Source: Candidatus Zhuqueibacterota bacterium (lineage in GTDB: Bacteria > Zhuqueibacterota > Zhuqueibacteria > Oceanimicrobiales > Oceanimicrobiaceae). Taken from it: DNA of 9,789 nt. The notes beneath the pieces are model-generated. The model did no database searches. It was given only the letters and a program-made list of their open reading frames with translations, and was not told the DNA's origin. Shown one piece after another: positions 1 to 7,104 of the stretch; positions within the stretch are counted from its first letter, which is position 1; each line of letters begins with the position of its first letter. The position numbers and the translations under genes are program-made. Where the stretch lies: positions 1 through 9,789 of the forward strand of contig JAABYK010000690.1 of NCBI GenBank assembly GCA_011775825.1. Reading direction: 5' to 3'.

Positions 1-935
1 TCGGTGCTGTCGGTATGTTCGGGTAAACTCCGCGCTTTAATGTAGCGCTTGTGGTCGGAATAATCCACCTTGATGCTCACGGTTTGTCCCACGAAACCTT
101 CCTCCCGGAGTTTTTTGCCAATGCGTTCGGTGAGATAGTGCAGTACTTCGTGCACCAATTCCGTATCGCTGACATCTTCTTCGAAGCCGGTTTCCCGACT
201 AATTTGTTTGGGAAGCGTGTGTTGCCTGACTTCGCGTGGATCAATGCCGTTGGCCAACTCCCAAAATTTCTGGCCATTTGCTCCAAAAATCTGGATGAGA
301 AGCAATTTGGGAATGGTCGCCAATTGGCCGATGGTGAAAATTCCGAATTGATGCAACCGTTCCTTTGCCATTGGCCCGATGCCTGGCAGTTCCCCTACCG
401 ATAGTGGATGGAGAAAAGCCAATTCTTCCCCTGGCGGGACGCAGGTAACGCCGTTGGGCTTGTTTATCCCGGAGGCAATGCGTGCGATAAATTTCACCGT
501 CCCGATGCCACAGGAAACGGTGATGTGCGCCGCTTTATAAATTTCCTCCTGAATCCGTTTTGCGATGTCCTCAGGTGAACGTTTGTGAACTTTGAGGGTG
601 CCGGTCAAATCCAAATAGGCGTCATCTAACGAGGTCATTTCGATGACAGGCGTGAACCGGTCGTAAATGTCCTGCAAAACTTGCGACACGGCTTTGTAAT
701 GTTCAAAATTGCCTTTGAGAAATGTGGCTTGGGGTACGAGCCGTTTGGCTTGACTGAGCGGCATTCCGGTACGCACACCCATTTTGCGGGCGTTGTAGCT
801 TGCGGTGTGGACTACGCCACGTTGATCCTCCGTTCCACCCACGATGACCGGTTGGTTCCGCAACGGCGGAGCGAATCCTTGCTCTACCGAAGCAAAAAAC
901 GCGTCCGCGTCAATATGAAGAATGGTGCGATGCAT
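1..935 (-). CDS. dinB: DNA polymerase IV (Y-family translesion polymerase), 3' end cut off by window
   Basis: Error-prone Y-family polymerase that extends primers past lesions or stalled forks; cytoplasmic, works with the sliding clamp. The 311 residues visible begin MHRTILHIDADAFFASVEQ, with the first metal-binding Asp at 9 and the FF steric-gate pair at 13-14. The palm continues through SYNARKMGVRTGMPLSQAK (46-64) and TSLDDAYLDLTG (101-112). GIGTVKFIARIASGINKPNG follows at 143-162, then a helix-hairpin-helix GELPGIGPMAKERL (181-194) and the start of the little-finger domain. An in-frame TAA lies a few codons upstream and 935 is the only ATG, so the start is secure although the Shine-Dalgarno is weak. 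The frame is open to base 1; family members are usually 350-400 residues, so roughly 40-90 are missing. Oddity: the catalytic carboxylate pair is D104-D105, where the family normally has Asp-Glu. It follows rpsU on the same strand after 226 bp and probably has its own promoter. Confidence 0.97.
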   Translation of the reverse strand, partial: MHRTILHIDADAFFASVEQGFAPPLRNQPVIVGGTEDQRGVVHTASYNARKMGVRTGMPLSQAKRLVPQATFLKGNFEHYKAVSQVLQDIYDRFTPVIEMTSLDDAYLDLTGTLKVHKRSPEDIAKRIQEEIYKAAHITVSCGIGTVKFIARIASGINKPNGVTCVPPGEELAFLHPLSVGELPGIGPMAKERLHQFGIFTIGQLATIPKLLLIQIFGANGQKFWELANGIDPREVRQHTLPKQISRETGFEEDVSDTELVHEVLHYLTERIGKKLREEGFVGQTVSIKVDYSDHKRYIKARSLPEHTDST

Positions 936-984
936 GGTGCGAAATTCCGGTTTGAGAGTTTAATAGTGAATTAATTTACACCAA

Positions 985-1013
985 AATATAATCAATTGAA
1001 ATGTGTTGCGCAA
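985..1013 (-). promoter_or_regulatory. Possible sigma70-type promoter of dinB
   Basis: On the minus strand TTGCGC (1013-1008) and TATATT (990-985) are separated by 17 nt, ending 50 nt before the dinB ATG. The -10 matches 5 of 6 consensus bases and the -35 only 3 of 6. No clear LexA-type box is seen nearby, so SOS control is not supported by the sequence. Confidence 0.35.
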
Positions 1014-1149
1014 GCTAAATTTTGATGGAAGGAAAAATCAACGGAGAAGTCTTTATAGAAGAAATGAACGAACGCCTCCCACCTTTGAGATTAACGCTCT
1101 GGAATGAAGTTGTTTTGAGCTGAGGTAAAACCTAAATGATGAGGAATGA

Positions 1150-1174
1150 AACTTCCGGTAATTAACCGGAAGAC
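1150..1174 (-). terminator. Hairpin over the rpsU stop codon, weak intrinsic terminator
   Basis: The arms CTTCCGGT (1152-1159) and ACCGGAAG (1165-1172) are perfect 8-bp complements around a 5-nt loop. The rpsU TAA (1164-1162) lies at the loop edge, so the last codons form one arm. On the minus strand the stem is followed by TTTCATTCC, a short and interrupted T-tract. It fits a weak terminator or 3'-end stabiliser that partly separates rpsU from dinB. Confidence 0.45.
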
Positions 1175-1350
1175 GTTCTTCTCATTCGTCTCTTCGCCAG
1201 ATTTTTGGCGATTTTCTTTTTTTCGCTGGGCTTTAAATAGAAGTTTGATTTCTTGAAATCTTTCAAAACTCCGGCACGCTGACATTGTTGTTTAAACCGC
1301 TTCAACGCACGATCTATGGATTCGCCTTTCTTTACATTTACGACTATCAT
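1162..1350 (-). CDS. rpsU: 30S ribosomal protein S21
   Basis: Small basic protein of the 30S subunit, near the anti-Shine-Dalgarno end of 16S rRNA, needed for efficient initiation. The 62 residues show the S21 pattern: an N-terminal strand (MIVVNVKKGE), the helix SIDRALKRFKQQCQRAGVL (11-29), DFKKSNFYLKPSEKKK (31-46), and a Lys/Arg-rich C-terminal helix (KNLAKRRMRR). The frame extends four codons upstream to an ATG at 1362. I chose 1350 because GGGAG lies 5 nt before it and because S21 normally starts right at the first beta strand. It lies on the same strand as the epimerase-like gene upstream (180 bp away) and dinB downstream. The lysine-rich tail suits FCB-type S21, but this is a loose taxonomic hint. 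Confidence 0.95.
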   Translation of the reverse strand: MIVVNVKKGESIDRALKRFKQQCQRAGVLKDFKKSNFYLKPSEKKKIAKNLAKRRMRRTSSG

Positions 1351-1355
1351 ATCAA

Positions 1356-1360
1356 CTCCC
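1356..1360 (-). promoter_or_regulatory. Ribosome binding site deciding the rpsU start
   Basis: GGGAG on the minus strand ends 5 nt before the ATG at 1350-1348. It overlaps the alternative ATG at 1362-1360, whose own upstream sequence (GAAGAGGCGGCGG) is less well placed. This favours the 62-residue S21 over a 66-residue form. Confidence 0.6.
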
Positions 1361-1530
1361 ATCCGCCGCCTCTTCGTTGTCTTCTCACTTCAAGCGCGGC
1401 AATTATGAAATATATATATGTCTTTAAGTGCTAAACGTTAATGATAAGTACAAATGACAATATAATGAATTCTTGGGTCTATCACAAGGATTTTCTATTT
1501 ATTTAATCTTTTAATCTTCTATTAGCTTTG

Positions 1531-2424
1531 TCAATCCAACAAATGCCGGAGAGCCTCTTCAAGGTCGGAAAACTGAAATTCGTAGCCTGAAGATCTTAAT
1601 TTACTGGAATCCACACGGGCGCTGGCCAGGAGGAGCGCATCGGCCATTTCGCCTAATGCTACACGGGCAGCAAACTTGGGCATCGGCAAAATTGTAGGTC
1701 GTGAGAGAACTTTTCCGATGACGCGTGTAAACTCTCGATTCGTGACAGGATTTGGCGCGACGACGTTCATCGGCCCTTTGAGTGACTCCGTGGTGATGGC
1801 ATGCTCAATAGCGCCAATGACGTCATCCAGGGCGACCCAGCTCCAATACTGATCGCCACTGCCGACGATCCCACCTGCTCCTATCTTAAATGGCAAGAGC
1901 ATTTTGTTCAAAGCACCGCCTTTGGGGCTTAAGACAATGCCGAATCTTAGGTTCACTACGCGAATGCCTTTTTGTGTGGCTGCCGCGGTCGTGGCTTCCC
2001 ACTCTCGACAGACGTCGGCCAAAAATCCGGAGCCTGGCTCGCTTGTTTCTTTCAAAACTTCATCACCGCGATCACCGTAATAACCAATGGCGGAGGCACT
2101 GACCAGAACCTTCGGTCGGCGCTCAAGTTCCGAGAGGCTGTTCCGGAGCAGTCGCGTTCCTTTGATTCGGCTATCGCGGATTCTTGCTTTCTTTGCGGAG
2201 GTCCATCTGCCCGCGATATTTTCACCGGCCAGATGCACTACTGCGTCGAGACCCTCGAGTTTTTGAGCCTCGATTGTTTCCGAGTCGATGTCCCAATATA
2301 TTTCGTCTTTACTTTCCGCCGCCTTTGAACGAACGAGACGTTTGATACTGTGTCCCTTGTTGGTCAGAAATGCAACCAAGTCCGATCCTATCAATCCCGT
2401 CGAGCCCGAGACCAAAATGTTCAT
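1531..2424 (-). CDS. TIGR01777-family NAD(P)-binding epimerase-like protein (YfcH type)
   Basis: Extended short-chain dehydrogenase/epimerase-like protein, cytoplasmic; substrate unknown across the family. The 297 residues match the usual length. The Rossmann motif VSGSTGLIGSDL (5-16) has the G-x-x-G-x-x-G spacing. VHLAGENIAGRWTSAKKARI (63-82), followed by RDSRIKGT, is the family signature. SASAIGYYGDRGDE (109-122) holds the Ser/Tyr region, and WSWVALDDV (194-202) is the second strong signature. The C-terminal DUF1731-like domain runs from about 245 to 293 (PTILPMPKFAARVALGEMAD, then ASARVDSSKL). AGGAGG lies 6 nt before the ATG, so the start is firm. It is divergent from the DUF3857 operon and upstream of rpsU. 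Nothing is truncated. The name is certain at family level; the reaction is not. Confidence 0.95.
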   Translation of the reverse strand: MNILVSGSTGLIGSDLVAFLTNKGHSIKRLVRSKAAESKDEIYWDIDSETIEAQKLEGLDAVVHLAGENIAGRWTSAKKARIRDSRIKGTRLLRNSLSELERRPKVLVSASAIGYYGDRGDEVLKETSEPGSGFLADVCREWEATTAAATQKGIRVVNLRFGIVLSPKGGALNKMLLPFKIGAGGIVGSGDQYWSWVALDDVIGAIEHAITTESLKGPMNVVAPNPVTNREFTRVIGKVLSRPTILPMPKFAARVALGEMADALLLASARVDSSKLRSSGYEFQFSDLEEALRHLLD

Positions 2425-2900
2425 GGGTTCCCTCCTTTCCCCTTTATGGGCTGACCCTCAATTTTCCTCCAAATTGTTTGGCAAAATGTGCCGAAACCTC
2501 ATCATAACCCGTGTGTCGTCAATTCAAGTGCTTGCCATACGGAGCGCAAGACTGGCAATCGTTGACTGTAACTTTTGATAAATGTATGTTTAAATGAATC
2601 TAAAGTCAAACAATTTTCACGTTCTCGTTGGCGCTCAAACCTCGCGTCGGGCATTTAGTTTCCCCAAAGCCTTCGAAATGCCACCTAGTCTGTTTGTCCC
2701 AGTGAGAGTTTCGGGGCTGGTTTTGTGTCTTTATTTGTAGGTGAACACTCAAAAAATACCCAAAATACGGTATTGATATCTCAGGGTGGTTTTTGTTAAA
2801 GAAAAAATAAAGGGCAACTTTTTTAGCCCCAAACGCCATGTGAAGCCGTTTTTGAGGATAGGAGAATATTCATGACAAGAAAGAAAGGAGGAGGATAAAA
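2425..2900. other. Divergent intergenic region between the epimerase-like gene and the DUF3857 operon
   Basis: The 476 bp carry the AGGAGG ribosome binding site of the minus-strand gene at 2431-2436, a candidate plus-strand promoter near 2562-2590, and the AAAGGAGG-type site for the plus-strand operon just before 2901. A 48-codon frame (2594-2740, plus) and an overlapping minus-strand frame (2839-2606) are open. Neither has a ribosome binding site or a recognisable sequence, and I do not call them genes. The stretch 2820-2840 contains GGGC-N10-GCCC, a 4-bp stem too weak to call. Confidence 0.6.
2532..2590 (+). promoter_or_regulatory. Possible promoter with adjacent inverted repeat, upstream of the DUF3857 operon
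   Basis: TTGACT (2562-2567) and TATGTT (2585-2590) are 17 nt apart, matching 5 of 6 and 4 of 6 sigma70 consensus bases. Just upstream, TTGCCA (2532-2537) and TGGCAA (2553-2558) form a perfect 6-bp inverted repeat with a 15-nt spacer that ends 3 nt before the -35, as an operator might. Against it: a leader of about 300 nt would precede the 2901 start, and -35/-10 pairs of this quality occur by chance. Confidence 0.3.
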
Positions 2901-4811
2901 ATGAAGAATATATTTCTCCAGACCATTTTGTTTGTCTCATTCCTTGTTGCAGACACTGCTATTGCGAACGACTTACCCAAATTCGGCAAAATCTCCAAAG
3001 AAGAATTGCGCATGATGTCATATCCGGATCTGCCGGATGCAAACGCCCTAATTTTGTTCGATCATGGGGAGATGCGCATCACCGATGACTTTATGATGAT
3101 CTTAAAACGACATGTGCGCATGAAAGTGCTTACCGAAGAAGGGAAATCCATTGTCTCGCAGGTGCGCATACCATATTGGCACGAAGACAAAGTGGACGAC
3201 ATCAAAGCCCATTCCGTGCTGCAAAATGGCAAAAAAGTGGAGTTGGACGATGATGACATTCATACCAAAAAGAGCGATGAGTTTCATGAAAAAGTATTTG
3301 CTATCCCTGGAGTGGAGTTGGGCGCGGTGGTTGAGTACGAATATAGGTTTAGGACTGAGCACTTAACGTATTTGCAGCCCTGGTTTTTTCAAAACAGAAT
3401 ATTCACCAAACTGAGCCGACTATCGATTACCCTCCCACCTGAATACGGCTACCAAATCTTCTTCAGAAACATGCCTGAGACCCAACCCGAAATAGAGGAG
3501 CTTTTAAGACCAGGTCGAAAACTACGAATATTCACGTGGCAAGTTGAAGACATATCACCACTTCCGCAGAATCAACCTTACGTGCGAGCATGGCGAGACA
3601 ATTTGGCTCAAATGCATTTTCAGATTACTCGTTATTATAATCCCAGGTTTAATATTGACGTTAGGTTTAGCCAGACGTTGCCGGAATTGGTTATGAGATT
3701 CTGGGACTACTACAAAGGTTTTATCAAAGAAGACAATTCCTTCAAAACTTTGTTGGCGGATGTTTTGCCTGATGGCGCTTCGGAAATTGAGAAAATCGTT
3801 GAACTTTACGATTACGTCCGAAAGAATGTAGTTACCACCTCAGAGGGTTATTTGTATCCTGAGAGAAAGCCTGAAAAGGTTTTGAAAGAGCTAAGAGGAA
3901 CCGGAGTGGATAAAAATTTTCTACTCATCAATCTACTAGAGGCAGCAGGTTTCCACGCTAAGCCCTTAGTGATTAGCACCTGGGATCATGGCAAAATCAA
4001 CACGAGGCAGGCCTATTTGCGTCAATTCAACTATGTTCTTGTTTACGTGCCAGTCGAGAATAAGCCCTACGTATTTGACACACGAGATTCATATTGTCCT
4101 TCCAATATGCTTCCTGAAGATGACCTGGTTGAGATGGGTCTGGTGATTGATGATGGGGATGGCCAATTCGTGAATATTCCGAGACCAGATGTATCGAACA
4201 CGGTAGACTGCAAAACGAGAGCCACCATAACAGTGAATGGGGAGCTAATCTCTCACTCAATCGCAGAATTTGAGGGCTACCTAGCTTTGCACATACGGGC
4301 GGCTATTCGGAAATTTGGAGAGGAAGAATTCGTCAAAGATTGGCTGAAAGACAGATTCGGTGAGGTGCAAATTGACTCATTCAAAGTTGTAGGGCTGAAC
4401 AAGTTTGATGAGCCGTTACACATTTCCGTGGTTTATCGGGCATCGGACTATGCGCAGATGGCCGGCAACCTCATGACCTTCAAAGCTCCGACTCTAAATA
4501 GTATTGAAAAGAATCCCTTTCAAGATGCAAATCGCTACTTTCCTGTGGAATTTAAATATGATGCAAGGGTCAATGATCAGGTAAGTATTGCTGTTCCGGA
4601 CAGCTTTCAAGTCGAGCTGCCGGACTACCTTAACCGCAGTCTGGACGGCATGCGTTTTTTCAATTGGTACACCCGGGGTGACAACATCGAGGCCCAGCGT
4701 GACTTCGAGCGTTCCAAGCTTGTCTTTTCAACTACGGACTATGAGGATTTGAAAAAGTTTTATGACGGTGTGATGCGTGCCGACAAAGCTGTGATCGTCA
4801 TGACGAAATAA
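2901..4811 (+). CDS. Secreted DUF3857/transglutaminase-like protein with catalytic residues lost
   Basis: A signal peptide (MKNIFLQTILFVSFLVADTAIA, likely cut after A22) sends it to the periplasm. A DUF3857 domain follows (about 45-215: YPDLPDANALILFDHGEM, HVRMKVLTEEGK, FAIPGVELGAVVEYEYR), then a transglutaminase-core fold (about 285-405), then a beta-rich C-terminal region. In this core the expected G-D-C-K-D reads G333-T-G-V-D337, putting Gly335 at the catalytic Cys. The expected F-N-H reads F376-N-Y378, so His is Tyr. The Asp position is kept (D393 in VFDTRD). The only cysteines after the signal peptide, C399 and C437, are not in place. It is therefore probably a non-enzymatic relative that binds a peptide or acts as partner. 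AAAGGAGGAGG precedes the ATG. The next gene is a paralogue 24 bp downstream. Substrate and process are unknown. Confidence 0.9.
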   Translation: MKNIFLQTILFVSFLVADTAIANDLPKFGKISKEELRMMSYPDLPDANALILFDHGEMRITDDFMMILKRHVRMKVLTEEGKSIVSQVRIPYWHEDKVDDIKAHSVLQNGKKVELDDDDIHTKKSDEFHEKVFAIPGVELGAVVEYEYRFRTEHLTYLQPWFFQNRIFTKLSRLSITLPPEYGYQIFFRNMPETQPEIEELLRPGRKLRIFTWQVEDISPLPQNQPYVRAWRDNLAQMHFQITRYYNPRFNIDVRFSQTLPELVMRFWDYYKGFIKEDNSFKTLLADVLPDGASEIEKIVELYDYVRKNVVTTSEGYLYPERKPEKVLKELRGTGVDKNFLLINLLEAAGFHAKPLVISTWDHGKINTRQAYLRQFNYVLVYVPVENKPYVFDTRDSYCPSNMLPEDDLVEMGLVIDDGDGQFVNIPRPDVSNTVDCKTRATITVNGELISHSIAEFEGYLALHIRAAIRKFGEEEFVKDWLKDRFGEVQIDSFKVVGLNKFDEPLHISVVYRASDYAQMAGNLMTFKAPTLNSIEKNPFQDANRYFPVEFKYDARVNDQVSIAVPDSFQVELPDYLNRSLDGMRFFNWYTRGDNIEAQRDFERSKLVFSTTDYEDLKKFYDGVMRADKAVIVMTK

Positions 4812-4835
4812 GAAACAGTAGAAGAGGGAATAGGT

Positions 4836-6722
4836 ATGAAACGAAAGATACGGATATTGGCTGTTTTTATTCTCTTTGTCTGTGCCTGTTCTGCAGCCGG
4901 TCAAGATGGCTTGTGGCACGACGAGGTGGATGCTCTGGTTGAACTGGACATAACTGAATTTGAGATCCATGACGAAGACAAGGCCATCAAGCGTGTGCAG
5001 CGTATCATTTATGTTTATAATGAGAAGGGCAACCACTATGCAAATGTCTCTGTATTTGAGAACACATTCAGCGAATGTAAAGAGTTATACGGTGAAATCT
5101 TGGATGCCGAAGGTCGAGTCGTATTTGAAACGGACAATGAGGACATCCGACGAGAGCATTGTGGTTCGGAGTATATTTTCTACGAGGATTGCCAGTATCA
5201 GACTGTGGATCTCACATGGAACTCGTATCCCTACACCATAAAATATGAATATGAGGTTAAGTATAGTACGCTCTTTTATTGGCCCGGCTGGTTTCCGCAG
5301 AAGGACGTTCCGGTTTTGCACTCCTCATACCTACTCAAATTCAAAAGACCAGTCCAGCATAATCGTCTCGGTATCGGACTAAACGCCGATTCCCTCATGA
5401 CGGAGGAGGAACCCGGGAAGATTTTCAGGTGGACACTCAGCAACATTGAGCCACGAACCACTGAATCCTACATGCCGCCTGAAAAACGAGTGCAGATGGC
5501 GCTCCTGTTCTCGCCAAGTTATTTTAAGTTAGATGATTATCAAGGCTCATTCCAATCCTGGCAGAAATTTGGTGCCTGGTACAACTATTTAACAGAAGAT
5601 CGTACCCAACTTCCACAGCAAGCCATTGCAAAGATAAAGGCTTTGATAGAAGGAATTGACGACAACGACCTTCGAATTCAAAAGCTTTATGAATTTCTGC
5701 AAAACTATACCCATTACGTGGCGGTCGAGTTGGGAATTGGCGGCTATCAACCGTATTCTGCCGAAGAAGTTTATGAAAAGAAATATGGCGATTGTAAAGA
5801 CCTCTCAAATCTCATGATCGCCATGCTTAATGAGGCCGGAATCGACGCATATCCGGCCTTGATCCAAACCCGTGACAAGGGCGTCACTATAACAGAGTTT
5901 CCGTCTCAGCAATTCAACCATGCCATCGTTCTTGTTCCTATGGAAGAAGATACCATTTGGCTGGAGTGTACTGCCGACCGCCTGGCCGCGGGTGAATTGC
6001 CTGCTTCCGATGAAGGTTGTCACGTTCTGCTTGTGAATGAAAACGGTGGACAGATTGTCCAAACCCCGATAAGCGGTCCGGAAGAGAACTTGTGGCAAAG
6101 TCGAATTGATGCAAGGTTGACTTCCACCGGCAAGCTGTTTCTGACCGGAAAAGCCCGGGCAACCGGAAACGTAGCCAATGGTCTTCGGAATGCCCTGGCG
6201 GGTCTCAAAGGCGAGAAGCTCAAAAACAAACTTCGTCGGACTTTGGCGAGCAATCTACCAAATTTCTCTCTGTCCGGGTACAAATTTCGAAACCTCGACA
6301 GGGATTATCACCGGCCACTTGAGCTCGCGTTTGAAGGCTCCGTCACAAACTTTGCAACCGGCGCGGCCAACCGGCTGCTACTAAATCCAAATATTTTAAG
6401 CATGAAAGATACACGTGCTATTCCAGACGAAACGCAGCGTAAGTTTCCCGTTCATCACCGTTATGCTTATGGGCTTGTTGACTCCTTGATGCTTGCGGTC
6501 CCTCCGGGATATGTGCTGGAGACAGGTCCGGAGTCCCAAAATAGGCACAGCGCCGTAGGCAGTTATGAAACAAATTACTCATTTGAAGACAATAAATTTG
6601 CCTATTGGCGCTATTATCGACTGGCAAAGTCGCAGATTCCCGTGGAGCAGTACCCCGAGTACCGGGAGTTTGTGAGGGCTGTGGCGAAAACGGACAGTGA
6701 AATGTTTGTCTTCAAGAAATGA
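4836..6722 (+). CDS. Secreted DUF3857/transglutaminase-core protein with Cys and His intact
   Basis: This is a 628-residue exported protein. Its N-terminus MKRKIRILAVFILFVCACSA is a signal peptide; VCAC (15-18) resembles a lipobox, but Cys at -2 is unusual, so cleavage near S19-G22 by signal peptidase I is equally possible. The DUF3857 domain covers about 30-210. The transglutaminase core covers about 265-400, with KKYGDCKDLSNLMIAMLNEA (Cys320), QQFNHAIVLVP (His362) and IWLECTADR, where Glu377 stands at the usual Asp position; my recollection is that WLECT is a common variant in this family. Such cores may hydrolyse or transfer acyl groups on peptides or proteins, but no substrate is established. 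A beta-rich C-terminal region ends in FKK. GAGGG lies 7 nt before the ATG. It is the second gene of a two-gene operon with its apparently inactive paralogue. Confidence 0.93.
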   Translation: MKRKIRILAVFILFVCACSAAGQDGLWHDEVDALVELDITEFEIHDEDKAIKRVQRIIYVYNEKGNHYANVSVFENTFSECKELYGEILDAEGRVVFETDNEDIRREHCGSEYIFYEDCQYQTVDLTWNSYPYTIKYEYEVKYSTLFYWPGWFPQKDVPVLHSSYLLKFKRPVQHNRLGIGLNADSLMTEEEPGKIFRWTLSNIEPRTTESYMPPEKRVQMALLFSPSYFKLDDYQGSFQSWQKFGAWYNYLTEDRTQLPQQAIAKIKALIEGIDDNDLRIQKLYEFLQNYTHYVAVELGIGGYQPYSAEEVYEKKYGDCKDLSNLMIAMLNEAGIDAYPALIQTRDKGVTITEFPSQQFNHAIVLVPMEEDTIWLECTADRLAAGELPASDEGCHVLLVNENGGQIVQTPISGPEENLWQSRIDARLTSTGKLFLTGKARATGNVANGLRNALAGLKGEKLKNKLRRTLASNLPNFSLSGYKFRNLDRDYHRPLELAFEGSVTNFATGAANRLLLNPNILSMKDTRAIPDETQRKFPVHHRYAYGLVDSLMLAVPPGYVLETGPESQNRHSAVGSYETNYSFEDNKFAYWRYYRLAKSQIPVEQYPEYREFVRAVAKTDSEMFVFKK

Positions 6723-6791
6723 GCCTCTGAACTTACAAACCAATCACTTGTGCATCCCTCTTCTCATCTCGTTGCAATTTTCGGCTCAAAC

Positions 6792-6825
6792 CAAATAAAA
6801 AGGCCCGGGTTGGAAACCCGGGCCT
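6792..6825 (-). terminator. Rho-independent terminator for the minus-strand barrel cluster
   Basis: AGGCCCGGGTT (6801-6811) and AACCCGGGCCT (6815-6825) are perfect 11-bp complements around a GGA loop. Read on the minus strand, the stem is followed directly by TTTTTATTT (6800-6792), the classical U-tract. Read on the plus strand it is followed by CTGGCTC, with no U-tract, so it is built mainly to stop transcripts from the right. It may still slow plus-strand transcripts leaving the DUF3857 operon. Confidence 0.78.
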
Positions 6826-6853
6826 CTGGCTCAATTAGAAGGGGAGGGTTAAA

Positions 6854-6920
6854 AGGAGGACTCATGAAACTACTTCATCAAAATCGTGGACGAAAAAACT
6901 GCGATGGTTGTGCGGACTGA
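6854..6920 (+). other. 18-codon reading frame with perfect Shine-Dalgarno and a C-x-x-C motif
   Basis: AAAAGGAGG ends 4 nt before ATG at 6864. The frame encodes MKLLHQNRGRKNCDGCAD and stops at TGA (6918-6920). The ribosome binding site is among the best in the window, yet the product is tiny and unrecognised. It could be the surviving 5' end of a lost gene, a leader peptide or a chance match. The small minus-strand frame starts further right and ends at 6940, so the two do not overlap. Confidence 0.25.
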
Positions 6921-6939
6921 AGAGATACCTACTGCACCT

Positions 6940-7104
6940 TCAGGATTCGTAAAGAACAGCATCGCGGTCCGAACAACCGTTTTCCACTCCTTGCTGTCTT
7001 AACTCCAAGATTTCATCCCGTGAGATGGAATTGAGTGGTGTCTTCCCTGAGACGTTGTGAAACAACGACTGTTTGATTGAGCACCGCCAGACATCCTCGC
7101 CCAA
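6940..7104 (-). CDS. Unrecognised small protein or 3' remnant of a gene
   Basis: A minus-strand frame is open from a TAA at about 7112 to TGA at 6942-6940. Its sequence is strongly protein-like, especially SGKTPLNSISRDEILELRQQ and GVENGCSDRDAVLYES, with an amphipathic helix (RDEILELRQQGV) and few rare codons. There is no ATG; TTG at 7104 would give 54 residues, a later TTG about 40, and neither has a good ribosome binding site. It lies on the same strand as the barrel cluster, between its last gene and the terminator at 6825-6792, so it could be a fourth gene. I do not recognise a family. Competing frames here are also open, so I give it moderate to low confidence. Confidence 0.4.
   Translation of the reverse strand: MGEDVWRCSIKQSLFHNVSGKTPLNSISRDEILELRQQGVENGCSDRDAVLYES

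Noticed and set aside
51..404. Plus-strand 117-codon open frame
   Set aside because: It is antisense to the strongly recognisable dinB frame, which covers 1-935 on the minus strand.
681..974. Plus-strand 97-codon open frame
   Set aside because: Antisense shadow of the dinB N-terminal half; no family resemblance.
1025..1123. 32-codon plus-strand frame (MEGKINGEVFIEEMNERL...)
   Set aside because: The composition is reasonable but there is no ribosome binding site, and it lies opposite the rpsU-dinB spacer. A length of 32 codons is easily chance.
1972..2328. Plus-strand 118-codon open frame
   Set aside because: Lies wholly antisense to the epimerase-like gene, whose motifs are unmistakable.
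6864..7029. TGA at 6918 read as selenocysteine, extending the 18-codon peptide to about 55 residues
   Set aside because: No selenoprotein-like family, no convincing SECIS-type stem directly after the TGA, and the extension is antisense to the better-looking minus-strand frame.
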